Assembly: GCA_003599735.1 (NCBI GenBank) | Contig: QZJI01000039.1 | Location: 1 to 42,894 of the forward strand | Source of the DNA: Dehalococcoidia bacterium | GTDB taxonomy: Bacteria > Chloroflexota > Dehalococcoidia > UBA2979 | Direction: 5' to 3' | Length of the DNA stretch: 42,894 nt | Shown here: positions 1 through 10,793 of the stretch, in pieces | How the letters are laid out: each line of letters starts with the position of its first letter | How positions within the stretch are numbered: position 1 is the first letter of the stretch | The notes under the pieces: model-generated | The model's database searches: none | Told to the model about the DNA's origin: nothing | What the model saw: only the letters and a program-made list of their open reading frames with translations | Position numbers and translations under genes: made by a program

Positions 1-1
1 G

Positions 2-2248
<2,247 letters not shown>

Positions 2249-2342
2249 CCCGTCCCTGTCCCCCGTCTGCGCCTGATCGTCCCTCGATACAATCTGCCCT
2301 TGTGGAAGCCGATCGGCGATGATCGCTAATTAGGGGTGTCGG

Positions 2343-3128
2343 ATGGTCGAACGCTGGTTCGGGATTCTGCAACGAGGCGGTTTCGTGGCCGGCATCGCCC
2401 TGAACATCCTAAGCATCTACCTCGACGCTCAACAGGTTGCTGGTTGGCCTGCGTGGGTATGGATGCTCATCGGGACACTGATACTCAGCGCCAGCTTGAT
2501 CAGCATCATTCGTAGCCAAGACCAGCGGATTGTTGAGATTGAATCGAGGCCTCAGCCACGAATAACCGCGGTTGGTCGCACGCTCCCAGCCGGATTTCAC
2601 ACAAAACTCGGGTGTATCGCGTACGCGATGTTCTTCAACTCGCCCGAGAAACCAAGCCCGGATGCCTCAAGCCGAGCGGTGATCCCCTACCTGTCTTTCT
2701 TTCATGATGACGGGCGCCGCCGGGGGGAAGAGTACCCAGGATGGTGGTCTGAAGTAGATGACAACATCGGCTCTGAAGGAGGGTACGGCCCATATCGGGC
2801 TGATCGGCCCTCTCGACATAGGGAAGTCGATCTCGATGTCAACGGACGGCGTTATCAAGTTGAACTTACTGCGACACATGAACGGACGACGGAGTTCTTC
2901 ATGCCCGACACCGCGGGTACCGCTCTCGGCGGCTCAATGGTGATGGGAAATGAAGAGAAACTGATCGTACGCGTGCGGTTACAGGGTGTGAACGTGCACG
3001 ATTCGTTTTGGTTCAAAATCACTAGACGGCCTGGGTCGTCTCACATGATCGAGACACCAGAGCCAATACCAACGCCGTTTTGGGCTACCCCGCGACCAGA
3101 TTCGCGTGCGTTATTGGCCCGGCCGTGA
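2343..3128 (+). CDS. Orphan protein with two N-terminal membrane helices, function unknown
   Basis: I do not recognise this 261-residue protein. Two hydrophobic segments, about residues 11-28 and 34-55, form an N-terminal hairpin. About 200 soluble residues follow, with many aromatic residues and glycines and a polar, probably beta-rich character. AGGGG lies 7 bases before the ATG, and TACAAT at 2288-2293 could be a -10 element. The G+C content is visibly lower than in metH and metF, and codons such as ATA, TTA and AGA, rare in the neighbours, occur here. It sits between metH and metF, genes of one pathway, so it may have been inserted by horizontal transfer. Coding status is likely from its length, its ribosome-binding site and the clean membrane hairpin; function is open. 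Confidence 0.75.
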   Translation: MVERWFGILQRGGFVAGIALNILSIYLDAQQVAGWPAWVWMLIGTLILSASLISIIRSQDQRIVEIESRPQPRITAVGRTLPAGFHTKLGCIAYAMFFNSPEKPSPDASSRAVIPYLSFFHDDGRRRGEEYPGWWSEVDDNIGSEGGYGPYRADRPSRHREVDLDVNGRRYQVELTATHERTTEFFMPDTAGTALGGSMVMGNEEKLIVRVRLQGVNVHDSFWFKITRRPGSSHMIETPEPIPTPFWATPRPDSRALLARP

Positions 3129-3141
3129 CCATGAGGCGGCC

Positions 3142-3996
3142 TTACGCCAGCCCGAGGTTGCGCGCGATGGTGCGCGAGGGCTCGCTGAAGTTCATGGTGT
3201 AGAGGTGGAGGCCGGGGGCGCCGGCGGCGAGCAGGGCCTCGCCGAGGCGGGTGGCCTCTTCGGTAGCGATGGCGCGGCGGGCGTCGACGTCGTCGCCGGC
3301 GGCTTCGAGGCGCGCCACGATCTCGCGCGGGTATTCGGTGCCGTTCTGCGCTGACATCCGTCCGATGCCCTCGACGTTGGTGGGGGGCATGATCCCGGCG
3401 ATCACGGGGGTGCGGACGCCGCGCTTCGCCATCGCCTCGACGAACCGCTCGTAGTATTCCGCGCGGAAGAAGAACTGCGTGATGGCGAAGTCCGCCGCCG
3501 CCAGTTTCTCGCGGTGGTGCTCGATGTCGGATGCGGCGTCCGTCGCCTTCGGGTGCCCCTCCGGGTGCGCGGCGACCCCGATCGACCAGTCGGTGCGGAG
3601 GCGGGCGAGCGCGACGAGGTCGATGGCGCGGGTGAAGTGGCCGGCGGGGACCTCGGTGGCGCCTTCGGGCAGGTCGCCGTGGAGGGCGAGCAGGTTCTCG
3701 ACGCCCATCGCGGCGTAGACGTCGAGCAGTGTGCGGATCTCGTCGCGGGTGTGGGAGACGCAGGTGAGGTGCGGCATCGCCGTCACGCCGAGGGCGATGA
3801 TCTGGCGGACGACCTCGGGGGTGGGGCCGCGCGAGGAGCCGCCGGCGCCGTAGGTGACGGACATGAAGGAGGGCTGGAGCGCGGAGAGCCGTCCGAGGAC
3901 CCTCGACAGCCGGCGCTCGCCCTCGGGGTCGCGCGGCGCGGAGAACTCGAAGGAGAGCGTGCGCCCCTGCGCGAGGAGGTCGGCGATCTTCGGCAT
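3142..3996 (-). CDS. metF: Methylenetetrahydrofolate reductase
   Basis: This flavoprotein reduces 5,10-methylenetetrahydrofolate to 5-methyltetrahydrofolate, the methyl donor for MetH. The 284-residue length matches bacterial MetF. Family motifs are in the right order: SFEFSAPR near residue 15 (equivalent of SFEFFPP, with the catalytic glutamate), SVTYGAGGSSR near 46, PHLTCVSHTRDE near 75 and LALHGDLPEG near 104, whose Asp contacts the flavin. It converges with the orphan gene upstream of it on the map. No clear Shine-Dalgarno precedes the ATG; an AATCAT hexamer ends five bases upstream, so the transcript could be leaderless. The link with metH supports a methionine-cycle role. Identification is secure. 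Confidence 0.95.
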   Translation of the reverse strand: MPKIADLLAQGRTLSFEFSAPRDPEGERRLSRVLGRLSALQPSFMSVTYGAGGSSRGPTPEVVRQIIALGVTAMPHLTCVSHTRDEIRTLLDVYAAMGVENLLALHGDLPEGATEVPAGHFTRAIDLVALARLRTDWSIGVAAHPEGHPKATDAASDIEHHREKLAAADFAITQFFFRAEYYERFVEAMAKRGVRTPVIAGIMPPTNVEGIGRMSAQNGTEYPREIVARLEAAGDDVDARRAIATEEATRLGEALLAAGAPGLHLYTMNFSEPSRTIARNLGLA

Positions 3997-4045
3997 CCAC
4001 GCATGATTGCCGGAGATCCGCGTCCCGTACAGCGGACGGGGCGGA

Positions 4046-4606
4046 TCAGGCGCGCGTGCGGCGCGCCAGCGCGGCCCCCGCCCCGCGCGCGCCTCGACCG
4101 CGGGGGGCGCCCGCCGGCGCTTTCGGAGTCGGGGGCGCCCGCTTCGGTTTCACAACGGCGCGCCACTCGTCGTAGGAGGGCACCTGCTCCTTGACGACGT
4201 AGAGGAAGTGGAAGGCGCCCATGTCGCCCATGAACTTGAAGTCCTTGCCGAGCATCTTCGCCCGGTCCCAGTAGTCGGGCTTCGAGCGCAGGTACTTGCG
4301 GAAGGTGCCGTGCCGCTGTTCCAGTTCGAGCATCCGCGCGGCGTTGTGGAAGATCGCGTTCACCTTCGTGCGGTTGCGGATGATCCGCGGGTCGGCGAGC
4401 AGCGCCTCGACCTCCCGCTCGGAGAGCGCCAGCAGCCGCTCCGGGTCGAAGCCGAGGAAGGCCTCGCGCAGTGCGGGCCACTTCTTCTCGACGACGGTCC
4501 AGGAGATGCCCGTCTGCATGACGGACTTGCTCATCACCTCGAGGTAGTCGGCGAGCCGCTTCGGCGTGACCTGCGGTGGCGCTCCGTACTCGCGTGGCTC
4601 GGGCAT
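4046..4606 (-). CDS. DNA-3-methyladenine glycosylase I-like (HhH-GPD superfamily) protein
   Basis: This 186-residue protein resembles the core of Tag, which removes 3-methyladenine from alkylated DNA. The region around residues 24-34 with TGISWTVVEKK matches the Tag AGLSW helix, and IIRNRTKVNAIFHNA near 75-90 matches the IIRHRGKIQAIIGNA helix-hairpin-helix. FKFMGDMGAFHFLYVV near 125-140 corresponds to the FKFVGTTICYSFMQA segment. The N-terminal zinc-binding cysteines of classical Tag and its Glu38 are absent; a serine occupies the Glu38 position. The tail after residue 155 is basic and Ala/Pro/Arg-rich. GAGGAGG lies about 6 bases before the ATG. It is probably a divergent family member with altered substrate choice; activity is not shown by the sequence. 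Confidence 0.8.
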   Translation of the reverse strand: MPEPREYGAPPQVTPKRLADYLEVMSKSVMQTGISWTVVEKKWPALREAFLGFDPERLLALSEREVEALLADPRIIRNRTKVNAIFHNAARMLELEQRHGTFRKYLRSKPDYWDRAKMLGKDFKFMGDMGAFHFLYVVKEQVPSYDEWRAVVKPKRAPPTPKAPAGAPRGRGARGAGAALARRTRA

Positions 4607-4672
4607 GCGGCGCCTCCTCGTGCGGGCCTCCGGTGGGCGGGATCGAGTATCCCGCGCGCGTCCAGCCCTCGG

Positions 4673-4678
4673 TAGACT
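4673..4678 (+). promoter_or_regulatory. Possible -10 element of the ketopantoate reductase-like gene
   Basis: TAGACT lies 32 bases before the ATG at 4711, with GCAGGAG as Shine-Dalgarno between them. No good -35 hexamer is visible. It belongs to a recurrent TANNNT pattern upstream of genes in this window. Confidence 0.35.
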
Positions 4679-4710
4679 CGTCCCTCAGACCTTCGAGGCA
4701 GGAGCAGCGG

Positions 4711-5685
4711 ATGCGTTACGTCATCTACGGGGCCGGGGCGGTCGGCGGCGGCATCGGCGTGAAACTGACGCAGGCAGGCAAGGACGTCGTCCTGATCGCG
4801 CGCGGGGAGCACCTCCGCGTGATGCAGCGGGAGGGCCTCCGCGTCCGCTCACCCCGCGAGGATGTACGGGTGCCGGTGACGGCGGTGGGCTCGCCCTCGG
4901 AGGTGGACTGGCGCGGCGACGAGGTCGTGCTGCTGACGATGAAGACGCAGGACACCGTGCCCGCCCTCGAGGCGCTGCGTGACGCGGCGGGTTCGCGCGT
5001 GCCCGTGTTCTGCGCGCAGAACGGCGTGGAGAACGAGCGGATGGCGGCGCGCCGCTTCGATCGGGTCTACGCGACGCTCGTGCAAATGCCGACGACGCAC
5101 CTGGTATCGGGCGAGGTGCAGCTGTTCGGGGCGCACACGTGGGGGAACCTCGACACCTGCGTGTACCCCTCGGGCGTGGACGCGACGGCGGCACAGTTCT
5201 GCCGGGACACGAACGACGCGGGGTTCGAGTCGGTGGCGGACCCGCTGGCGCTGGAGCAAAAGTACGCGAAATTGCTCTTCAACCTGAACAACATCGCGCA
5301 GGCGCTGTTCACCCCGAAGGACGACCCGGCGGAGCTGGTGCGGTTGCTGCGCGAGGAGGGGGCGGCGGCGATGCGCGCGGCGGGGATCCGCTGGACGCCA
5401 CCGGAGCGGGCGCGGCAGGCGAACTTTGTGTACGGGGAGATCCCGGGGCTGAAGCGCGAGGGCGGTTCGACCTGGCAGAGCGTGGTCACCGGTCGGTCGC
5501 TGGAGACGGACTACCTGAACGGCGAGATCGTGCTCCTGGGCCACCTCCACGGCGTCCCCACGCCCGCCAACGCCACGATGCTCGACATCGCCGCCCAGAC
5601 CGCGGCCGAGCGCCGCCAGCCCGGCTGGATCACGCCCGAGGAGTGCCTCGCCCGCATCGCCCAGCGCACCGCCTCGGCCAGGTAG
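4711..5685 (+). CDS. Ketopantoate reductase family protein (PanE/ApbA type)
   Basis: Members reduce 2-dehydropantoate to pantoate with NADPH in coenzyme A synthesis, but the family includes many paralogues with other 2-oxoacid substrates. The N terminus is a Rossmann fold with GAGAVGG at residues 7-13. Further on are CAQNGVENE near 102-110, typical of the cofactor and substrate cleft, and KLLFNLNN near 185, which carries the family catalytic lysine. The chosen ATG at 4711 follows GCAGGAGC and starts directly with the nucleotide-binding strand; an upstream ATG at 4576 would add 45 residues of non-domain sequence. Length, 324 residues, fits PanE. No other coenzyme A genes are nearby, so a role outside pantothenate synthesis is possible and I withhold the symbol panE. 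Confidence 0.85.
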   Translation: MRYVIYGAGAVGGGIGVKLTQAGKDVVLIARGEHLRVMQREGLRVRSPREDVRVPVTAVGSPSEVDWRGDEVVLLTMKTQDTVPALEALRDAAGSRVPVFCAQNGVENERMAARRFDRVYATLVQMPTTHLVSGEVQLFGAHTWGNLDTCVYPSGVDATAAQFCRDTNDAGFESVADPLALEQKYAKLLFNLNNIAQALFTPKDDPAELVRLLREEGAAAMRAAGIRWTPPERARQANFVYGEIPGLKREGGSTWQSVVTGRSLETDYLNGEIVLLGHLHGVPTPANATMLDIAAQTAAERRQPGWITPEECLARIAQRTASAR

Positions 5686-5736
5686 AACCGAAGGAAACCC
5701 GGTGCTAGGCTCGCTGCGAACGAGCAGGGAGACATC

Positions 5737-5931
5737 ATGGGCTGCCCCGTCCACATCTGGGTCCCGCTGATGGCGGCCGCCGCGCCCTTCGCGCGCTCGG
5801 CCCGTGATCACATCCGTGGTTTCCTGCCGAAGTCCCAGGCGCCCGCCGAGCCCGCGCCGCGCGAACTCCACCGCTGGTCGCCGGTGGGCTCCCCGCAGGG
5901 CAACGCCGAAGCCGAGCAGCCCGCCCGCTAG
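5737..5931 (+). CDS. Small protein of unknown function, 64 residues
   Basis: This short frame starts MGCPVHIWVPLM, followed by an alanine-rich hydrophobic patch, a basic segment and a Pro/Ala/Glu-rich tail. The Cys3 and His6 near the N terminus could bind a metal, but this is speculation. Coding evidence is modest but consistent: CAGGGAG precedes the ATG at good spacing, TAGGCT at 5706-5711 could serve as a -10 element, and the frame fills the gap between two genes on the same strand. The hydrophobic patch is too short and too broken to call a firm membrane helix. I do not recognise the family. Confidence 0.5.
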   Translation: MGCPVHIWVPLMAAAAPFARSARDHIRGFLPKSQAPAEPAPRELHRWSPVGSPQGNAEAEQPAR

Positions 5932-5963
5932 CCCTCCAACCTGATCGCTCGAAAGGCGGCCGT

Positions 5964-6776
5964 GTGGCCGAATCCGTGTTCACGCGCGACGGCGACTCCT
6001 ACGTCCCCACGCGCCACGCGAGGAGCCCCTGGAGCCCGGACGGCCTGCACGGCGGCCCGCCGGCGGGCCTCCTCGCCCGTGCCATCGAGCGGTTCGTCGA
6101 CGACCGCGAGATGCAGATCTCGCGGCTGACGGTCGACCTCTTCCGCGTGGTGCCGAACGTCCCGCTCCGCACGCGGGTCGAAGTGGTGCGCAGCGGCCGC
6201 CGCGTGCTCGGCGTCGATGCGGCGGTCATCGCCGGCGGGGTCGAGGTCATCCGGGCCTCGGCGCTGCTCCTGCGGCGCTCGGAGGCGCCCGTGGGCGGCG
6301 GCGTCTACCCACCGCCACCCGGCCCCGAGGGGTACCCTTCGCAACCCGGGATCGGCCGCTTCCCGCGGGTCGAGCCGCCTCCAGGCACGCCGCTCGTGCG
6401 GCCCCACCTGCTCGGGTTCCACACCTCCGTCGAGACGCGCTGGGTCTCGCGTCCTGACGAGCAACCACCGACCACCTGGGTGCGCATCCCCATGGCCTTC
6501 ATCGAGGGCGAGGAGACGACGCCACTGACCCGCGCGGCGGCGCTCGCGGACTTCGGGAACGCCCTCGGCAACCTCGCGGGCGTCGGGAGGGATCTGTCCT
6601 ACATCAACGCGGACATCAATCTGAACCTGATCCGCGAACCCGTGGGAGAGTGGCTCTGCGTCCAGATCGACCACCGCGACGAGGCGGCTGGCGTGGGCCT
6701 CGTGGAATCGATCTGGTACGACGAACGTGGCCGCTACGGCCGCGTCACCCAGTCGCGTCTCGCGAACGGTCGTTAG
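5964..6776 (+). CDS. Thioesterase family protein (double hotdog, acyl-CoA thioesterase-like)
   Basis: This 270-residue protein looks like the TesB/4HBT_3 type of acyl-CoA thioesterase, which hydrolyses acyl-CoA to free acid and CoA. The N-terminal hotdog shows LHGGPPAGLLARAIERF (about residues 29-45), the usual GG-P-A-LLA pattern at the start of the hotdog helix, followed by strands with LTVDLFRVVP. The second half contains WVRIPMAFIEGE and ALADFGNALGNL, the matching second hotdog. The start is GTG at 5964; no strong Shine-Dalgarno is present, and the gene follows the small orphan by 32 bases. Its stop overlaps the stop of the convergent acetyltransferase gene by four bases. The substrate cannot be read from the sequence. 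Confidence 0.8.
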   Translation: MAESVFTRDGDSYVPTRHARSPWSPDGLHGGPPAGLLARAIERFVDDREMQISRLTVDLFRVVPNVPLRTRVEVVRSGRRVLGVDAAVIAGGVEVIRASALLLRRSEAPVGGGVYPPPPGPEGYPSQPGIGRFPRVEPPPGTPLVRPHLLGFHTSVETRWVSRPDEQPPTTWVRIPMAFIEGEETTPLTRAAALADFGNALGNLAGVGRDLSYINADINLNLIREPVGEWLCVQIDHRDEAAGVGLVESIWYDERGRYGRVTQSRLANGR

Positions 6777-7291
6777 TCCGCGTCTGCCGCCTCCGAGGCG
6801 AGCCGCTCGATGGCGTCCCGCTCCATCCGGTACGGGAGCCACGTCTGCTGATGGCTCATCCCCAGCCCCTCGTAAAAGCCGCGGGCCGGGTTCCAGTCGA
6901 GCACGGCGAGGTCGAGTCGCGCCGCCCCTCGGTCCCGCGCGAGCCGGGTGACCGCGACCATCAGCGCACGGCCAACGCCTGAGGCACGCTCCTCCTCGAT
7001 GACGAACAGGTCCTCGATGTAGATGCCGGGCCGGCCTTCCCACGTCGAGTAGTTCGGGAAGAAAAGCGCGAACCCGACCGGGAGCGGGCCAGCGTCGAGC
7101 AGGCGCTCGGCGATCAGGACCTCGAAGACCGGGCGCGGCCCGAAACCGTCCCGCCAGATATCTCGCACGGTGAGGCGGACGTGCTCGACCGGCTCGTGCT
7201 CGAAGCGGGCAAGGCCTCGCACGAACTCGACGATCGTGGTGGCGTCCGAGGGCTTCGCCGAACGGATGCGGAGGGTCGGGTCAACGGTCAC
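6773..7291 (-). CDS. GNAT family N-acetyltransferase, diamine acetyltransferase-like
   Basis: This 172-residue protein is a single GNAT domain. The acetyl-CoA loop is in the segment LFVIEEERASGVGRALMVAV at about residues 94-113, matching the family R/Q-x-x-G-x-G/A pattern, and the C-terminal DWNPARGFYEGLGM is the usual motif B. The FALFFPNYSTWEGRPGIYIEDLFV stretch is typical of the spermidine/diamine acetyltransferase-like subgroup. The GTG start at 7291 follows GAGGAG at 6 bases, and TAGCAT on the minus strand (7333-7338) is a possible -10 element. It is divergent from the DUF255 gene and convergent with the thioesterase gene. The acceptor substrate could be a polyamine or another amine; this is inference from subgroup resemblance. 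Confidence 0.85.
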   Translation of the reverse strand: MTVDPTLRIRSAKPSDATTIVEFVRGLARFEHEPVEHVRLTVRDIWRDGFGPRPVFEVLIAERLLDAGPLPVGFALFFPNYSTWEGRPGIYIEDLFVIEEERASGVGRALMVAVTRLARDRGAARLDLAVLDWNPARGFYEGLGMSHQQTWLPYRMERDAIERLASEAADAD

Positions 7292-7379
7292 AAGCGCTCC
7301 TCGACGGCGGGGGTTCGGGCGGAGGTGACGTCATGCTACCGTCTCTGCTCGGCGCGCTTCCGACGGATGGGACACTTCG

Positions 7380-9452
7380 ATGAACCGCCTGGCCGGGGAA
7401 AGCAGTCCCTACCTCCGCCAGCACGCGGAGAACCCCGTCGACTGGTACCCCTGGGGGGACGAGGCGTTCGCCCGCGCCCGCGCGGACGGCAAGCCGATTA
7501 TCCTCTCGGTCGGGTACTCCTCCTGCCACTGGTGCCATGTGATGGCGCACGAGTCGTTTGAGGACGCCTCGACCGCCGCGCTGATGAACGACTGGTTCGT
7601 CAACGTGAAGGTGGACCGCGAGGAGCGCCCGGACGTGGACGCCGTCTATATGACGGTGACGCAGGCGCTCACCGGCCAGGGCGGATGGCCGATGACGGTC
7701 TTCCTGACGCCTGACCTCAAGCCGTTCTACGCCGGTACCTACTTCCCCGCCGTCGACAGCCACGGCCGCCCCGCCTTCACCCGGCTGCTCCGTTCGATCC
7801 ACGAGGCGTGGGAGGCCGACCGCGAGAAGGTGGTGGACTCGGCCGAGCAGATCACGACCCAGCTGCGGGAGGCGACGCGACGCGTGAACGGCGGCAGCCG
7901 TGCCGCCATCGACGCCGCGCTCCCGACGCGCGTCGTCGAGGCGTTGCGGAACGAGTTCGACGAGGAGTGGGGCGGATTCGGCGGCGCACCGAAGTTCCCC
8001 TCCCCGTCCAACCTCGAGTTCCTGCTGGCGTACCACGTGAGCCACCCCGGTGACCCGCTGGATCCGAGCGCGCTCCACCTCGTCACCCACACGCTGCGAC
8101 GGATGATGGATGGTGGCATCTACGACCATCTGGGCGGCGGCTTCCACCGCTACTCCGTGGACGCGCGCTGGCTGGTGCCGCATTTCGAGAAAATGCTCTA
8201 CGACAACGCCCAGTTGGCACGGCTCTACCTGCACGCGTTCCAGATCACGGGCGACCCGGCCTTCGAACGGGTCGTGCGGGAGACCCTCGCCTACCTCGAA
8301 CGCGAGATGCTCGACCCGGCCGGCGGGTTCTACGCCGCGCAGGACGCCGACACCGAGGGGATCGAGGGCAAGTGCTTCGTCTGGTCGCCGGCGCAGATCG
8401 ACGCAGTCCTCGGGAGCGAGGATGGCCGCCTCTTCCGCACCGTCTACGGCGTGACCGATGCCGGGAACTTCGAGGACCCGCACCACCCGGAATTCGGCCG
8501 TCAGAATGTCCTCCATCGCCCTCGCGCCATCGAGGACTGCGCCGGTGACCTCGGCCTTGATGTCGCCACGCTGGAGGCCCGTCTCCCCGCGCTACGCGCG
8601 CGGCTGCTCGCTGAGCGGGAGACACGCGTCCATCCGGGCCTCGACGACAAGGTGCTCGCCTCGTGGAACGGCCTCGCGCTCGCGGCGTTCGCCGAGTGCG
8701 GGCGCGTCCTCGGCGACGCCCACTACGTCGAGGTTGCAACGCGGACGGCGACGTTTCTGCGGCGGGAGATGTGGGACGCGGGGCTGCTCCACACCTGGAA
8801 GGACGGCGAGGCGAAAGTCGATGGACTGCTGGAGGACTACGCCTACGTTGGGCTGGGACTGCTCGAACTCTTCAAGGCGACGGGCGACATCGCGCACCTG
8901 CGGTGGGCTGAGCGGCTGTTGGACGATGCGCTCGACCGCTTCCATGACGAGGCGAGCGGAGGGTTCTTTGAGTCGCCGCTCGACGGCGAAGAACTGATCC
9001 TCCGGCAGAAGCCGTTCTTCGATGCGGCCACGCCGAGCGGCAACGGCGCGATGGCGCAGCTGGCGATCTGGCTCGCGCGCTACACCGGCAACGAGGAGTG
9101 GGAGACGATCGGCGGCGAAGTCCTCGCGCTGGTCGCCGGCCAGCTCCAGCGCGCCGTCACCGGCTTCGGTTCCACGTTGCTTGCGCTCGACCTGATCGCC
9201 GCTCCTCCGCGGGAGATCGCGATCGTCGGTGCGCCGGAATGGCGCGCGCCATTCGAACGCGAGGTCGCGCGGCGATTCCTGCCGGCCACGGTGATCGTGC
9301 CGTCCGCTTCGGGCGGGCCGCTGCCGGTCCTCGTAGGCAGGGATGTCGCCCCGGACGATGCGGCGGCGTACGTGTGCGAGGCGATGGTCTGCGGCCTACC
9401 CGCGCGCACGCCGGAGATGTTGCGTGAACAGCTCGACGCTGCCCGGCTCTGA
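7380..9452 (+). CDS. Thioredoxin-domain (DUF255) protein, YyaL/SPATA20 family
   Basis: This 690-residue protein has an N-terminal thioredoxin-like DUF255 domain (about residues 1-165) with the hallmark opening [21 protein letters not shown] and a redox motif SSCHWCHVM at about 46-54. An alpha/alpha-barrel domain of the six-hairpin glycosidase or N-acylglucosamine 2-epimerase type follows (about 190-600), including [20 protein letters not shown] and [11 protein letters not shown]. The length is typical of full YyaL-family proteins. No signal peptide is visible, so it is probably cytosolic. The biochemical role of the family is not established, and I do not assign one. The last 29 bases overlap the start of the MFS gene, which suggests cotranscription. 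Confidence 0.93.
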   Translation: MNRLAGESSPYLRQHAENPVDWYPWGDEAFARARADGKPIILSVGYSSCHWCHVMAHESFEDASTAALMNDWFVNVKVDREERPDVDAVYMTVTQALTGQGGWPMTVFLTPDLKPFYAGTYFPAVDSHGRPAFTRLLRSIHEAWEADREKVVDSAEQITTQLREATRRVNGGSRAAIDAALPTRVVEALRNEFDEEWGGFGGAPKFPSPSNLEFLLAYHVSHPGDPLDPSALHLVTHTLRRMMDGGIYDHLGGGFHRYSVDARWLVPHFEKMLYDNAQLARLYLHAFQITGDPAFERVVRETLAYLEREMLDPAGGFYAAQDADTEGIEGKCFVWSPAQIDAVLGSEDGRLFRTVYGVTDAGNFEDPHHPEFGRQNVLHRPRAIEDCAGDLGLDVATLEARLPALRARLLAERETRVHPGLDDKVLASWNGLALAAFAECGRVLGDAHYVEVATRTATFLRREMWDAGLLHTWKDGEAKVDGLLEDYAYVGLGLLELFKATGDIAHLRWAERLLDDALDRFHDEASGGFFESPLDGEELILRQKPFFDAATPSGNGAMAQLAIWLARYTGNEEWETIGGEVLALVAGQLQRAVTGFGSTLLALDLIAAPPREIAIVGAPEWRAPFEREVARRFLPATVIVPSASGGPLPVLVGRDVAPDDAAAYVCEAMVCGLPARTPEMLREQLDAARL

Positions 9453-10713
9453 ACCCGGCGGCCAGCGGGCGGCGCGGGTGACCATCTGGTCGCCCTTCAC
9501 CTTCCGCGACTACCGGCTGCTCTGGCTCGGTTCCGCCGCGTACACGATCACGGCGCAGATGGCGGTGCTGGTCACGGCGGTCTGGCTGTTCGAGGAGACC
9601 GGGTCCGCGGCGCGCCTCGCCCTCCTCGGTGTTGTGCAGTTGTTCGTGCAGATCGTCGCCCTGGTGTGGGGCGGGACACTCGCCGACCAGTTCGACCGCA
9701 AGCGGCTGCTCGCGACGGTACAGGCGGCGACGCTCGCCGTGCTCACGGCGCTGGCCATCCTGGCGGTGACGGACATGCTCACGCCGTGGCATATCTACGC
9801 CGCGACCGCGGTGCTCGGAGTGACGGGAGTGGTGAGCCAGCCCGCGCGCGGGGCGCTGACGGCGAACGTGGTGCCGCGGACACACCTCCTGTACGCCGTG
9901 AGTGCGGACAACATCACACGGCAGGTCGGCTCGATCCTCGCGCCGCTGATGTTCGCGCTGGTGGCGGAGCGGCTGTCGCTGACCGCCGCCTTCGTGATGG
10001 CCGCGGCCACGGCGATCCCGAGCGTAGTGATGCCCCTCGGCATCCGTGCGGACACCCGACCGGCCCGCGAGGCAGGCGTAGAGGTCACAGGCGGGCCTCG
10101 GGAAGTGGTGCGGCGGGCATGGGAAGGGTTCACCTTCGTCCGCAAACACGGGCTGCTGCCCGGCCTCTACCTGCTCGACATCGGCATGACGGTGTTCACG
10201 TTTTACCGGCAGGTGCTCCCCGCGCTCGCGAGCGGCCTGTTCCGAGGCGGGCCGGGCGCGGTCGGCATCCTGACGGCGGCGAACTCGCTGGGGTCGGTGC
10301 TGGGGTCGTTGACGGTGGTGCGGTTCGAGCGGTATCCGAAGAAGGGGATGCTGGTCGTCTACGCCACCGTGGGATTCTCACTTGCGGTGTTCCTGTTCGG
10401 CGCCACGACGGCACTCTGGATGGGTGTGGCGGTCATCGCGCTGATGGGCGCAACCGACGGCGTGTCCGTGACCATGCGTGAGACGGTGGTGCAGATCGAG
10501 ACGCCGGACGCCATGCGCGGCCGCACGGTCAGCCTCGGCTACCTGGCGGCGGTGACGGCAAATAACGTGGGCACCATCTGGGTGGGCTTCCTCGCGGCTG
10601 AGATCGGGGCGTCCCTGACGATGCAGATCGGCGGGTTGCTGTCCCTCGCCATCACGTTTGGTGTCTGGCGTGGTGTCGCCGGGCTGCGCCAGTACCGCGA
10701 CCGCACGACGTAA
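9424..10713 (+). CDS. MFS transporter
   Basis: This is a 429-residue integral membrane protein of the major facilitator superfamily with about twelve hydrophobic segments. The cytoplasmic loop between helices 2 and 3 reads [14 protein letters not shown], the classical MFS loop motif. The N terminus [15 protein letters not shown] is typical of the MFS_3/enterobactin-exporter-like group. The GTG at 9424 has GGAG 8 bases upstream and overlaps the end of the DUF255 gene; a GTG at 9478 is a possible shorter start. Overlap points to coupled expression with that gene. The substrate is unknown; membership in this group suggests export of small molecules, but that is inference. Confidence 0.88.
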   Translation: MNSSTLPGSEPGGQRAARVTIWSPFTFRDYRLLWLGSAAYTITAQMAVLVTAVWLFEETGSAARLALLGVVQLFVQIVALVWGGTLADQFDRKRLLATVQAATLAVLTALAILAVTDMLTPWHIYAATAVLGVTGVVSQPARGALTANVVPRTHLLYAVSADNITRQVGSILAPLMFALVAERLSLTAAFVMAAATAIPSVVMPLGIRADTRPAREAGVEVTGGPREVVRRAWEGFTFVRKHGLLPGLYLLDIGMTVFTFYRQVLPALASGLFRGGPGAVGILTAANSLGSVLGSLTVVRFERYPKKGMLVVYATVGFSLAVFLFGATTALWMGVAVIALMGATDGVSVTMRETVVQIETPDAMRGRTVSLGYLAAVTANNVGTIWVGFLAAEIGASLTMQIGGLLSLAITFGVWRGVAGLRQYRDRTT

Positions 10714-10793
10714 CGCGACGAGGCCAGGGCGTCACGTTCGACCGCACATTCCACGCCCCGATCCCGTTAGTCTGACGCGCGAGGGAGACGCGC

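Noticed and set aside
4849..5871. 340-codon minus-strand frame over the ketopantoate reductase-like gene
   Set aside because: It lies antisense to a well-supported enzyme and has Arg/His-rich shadow composition.
7281..8516. 411-codon minus-strand frame over the DUF255 gene
   Set aside because: Antisense shadow of a gene with clear catalytic and family motifs; no ribosome-binding site or recognisable motif.
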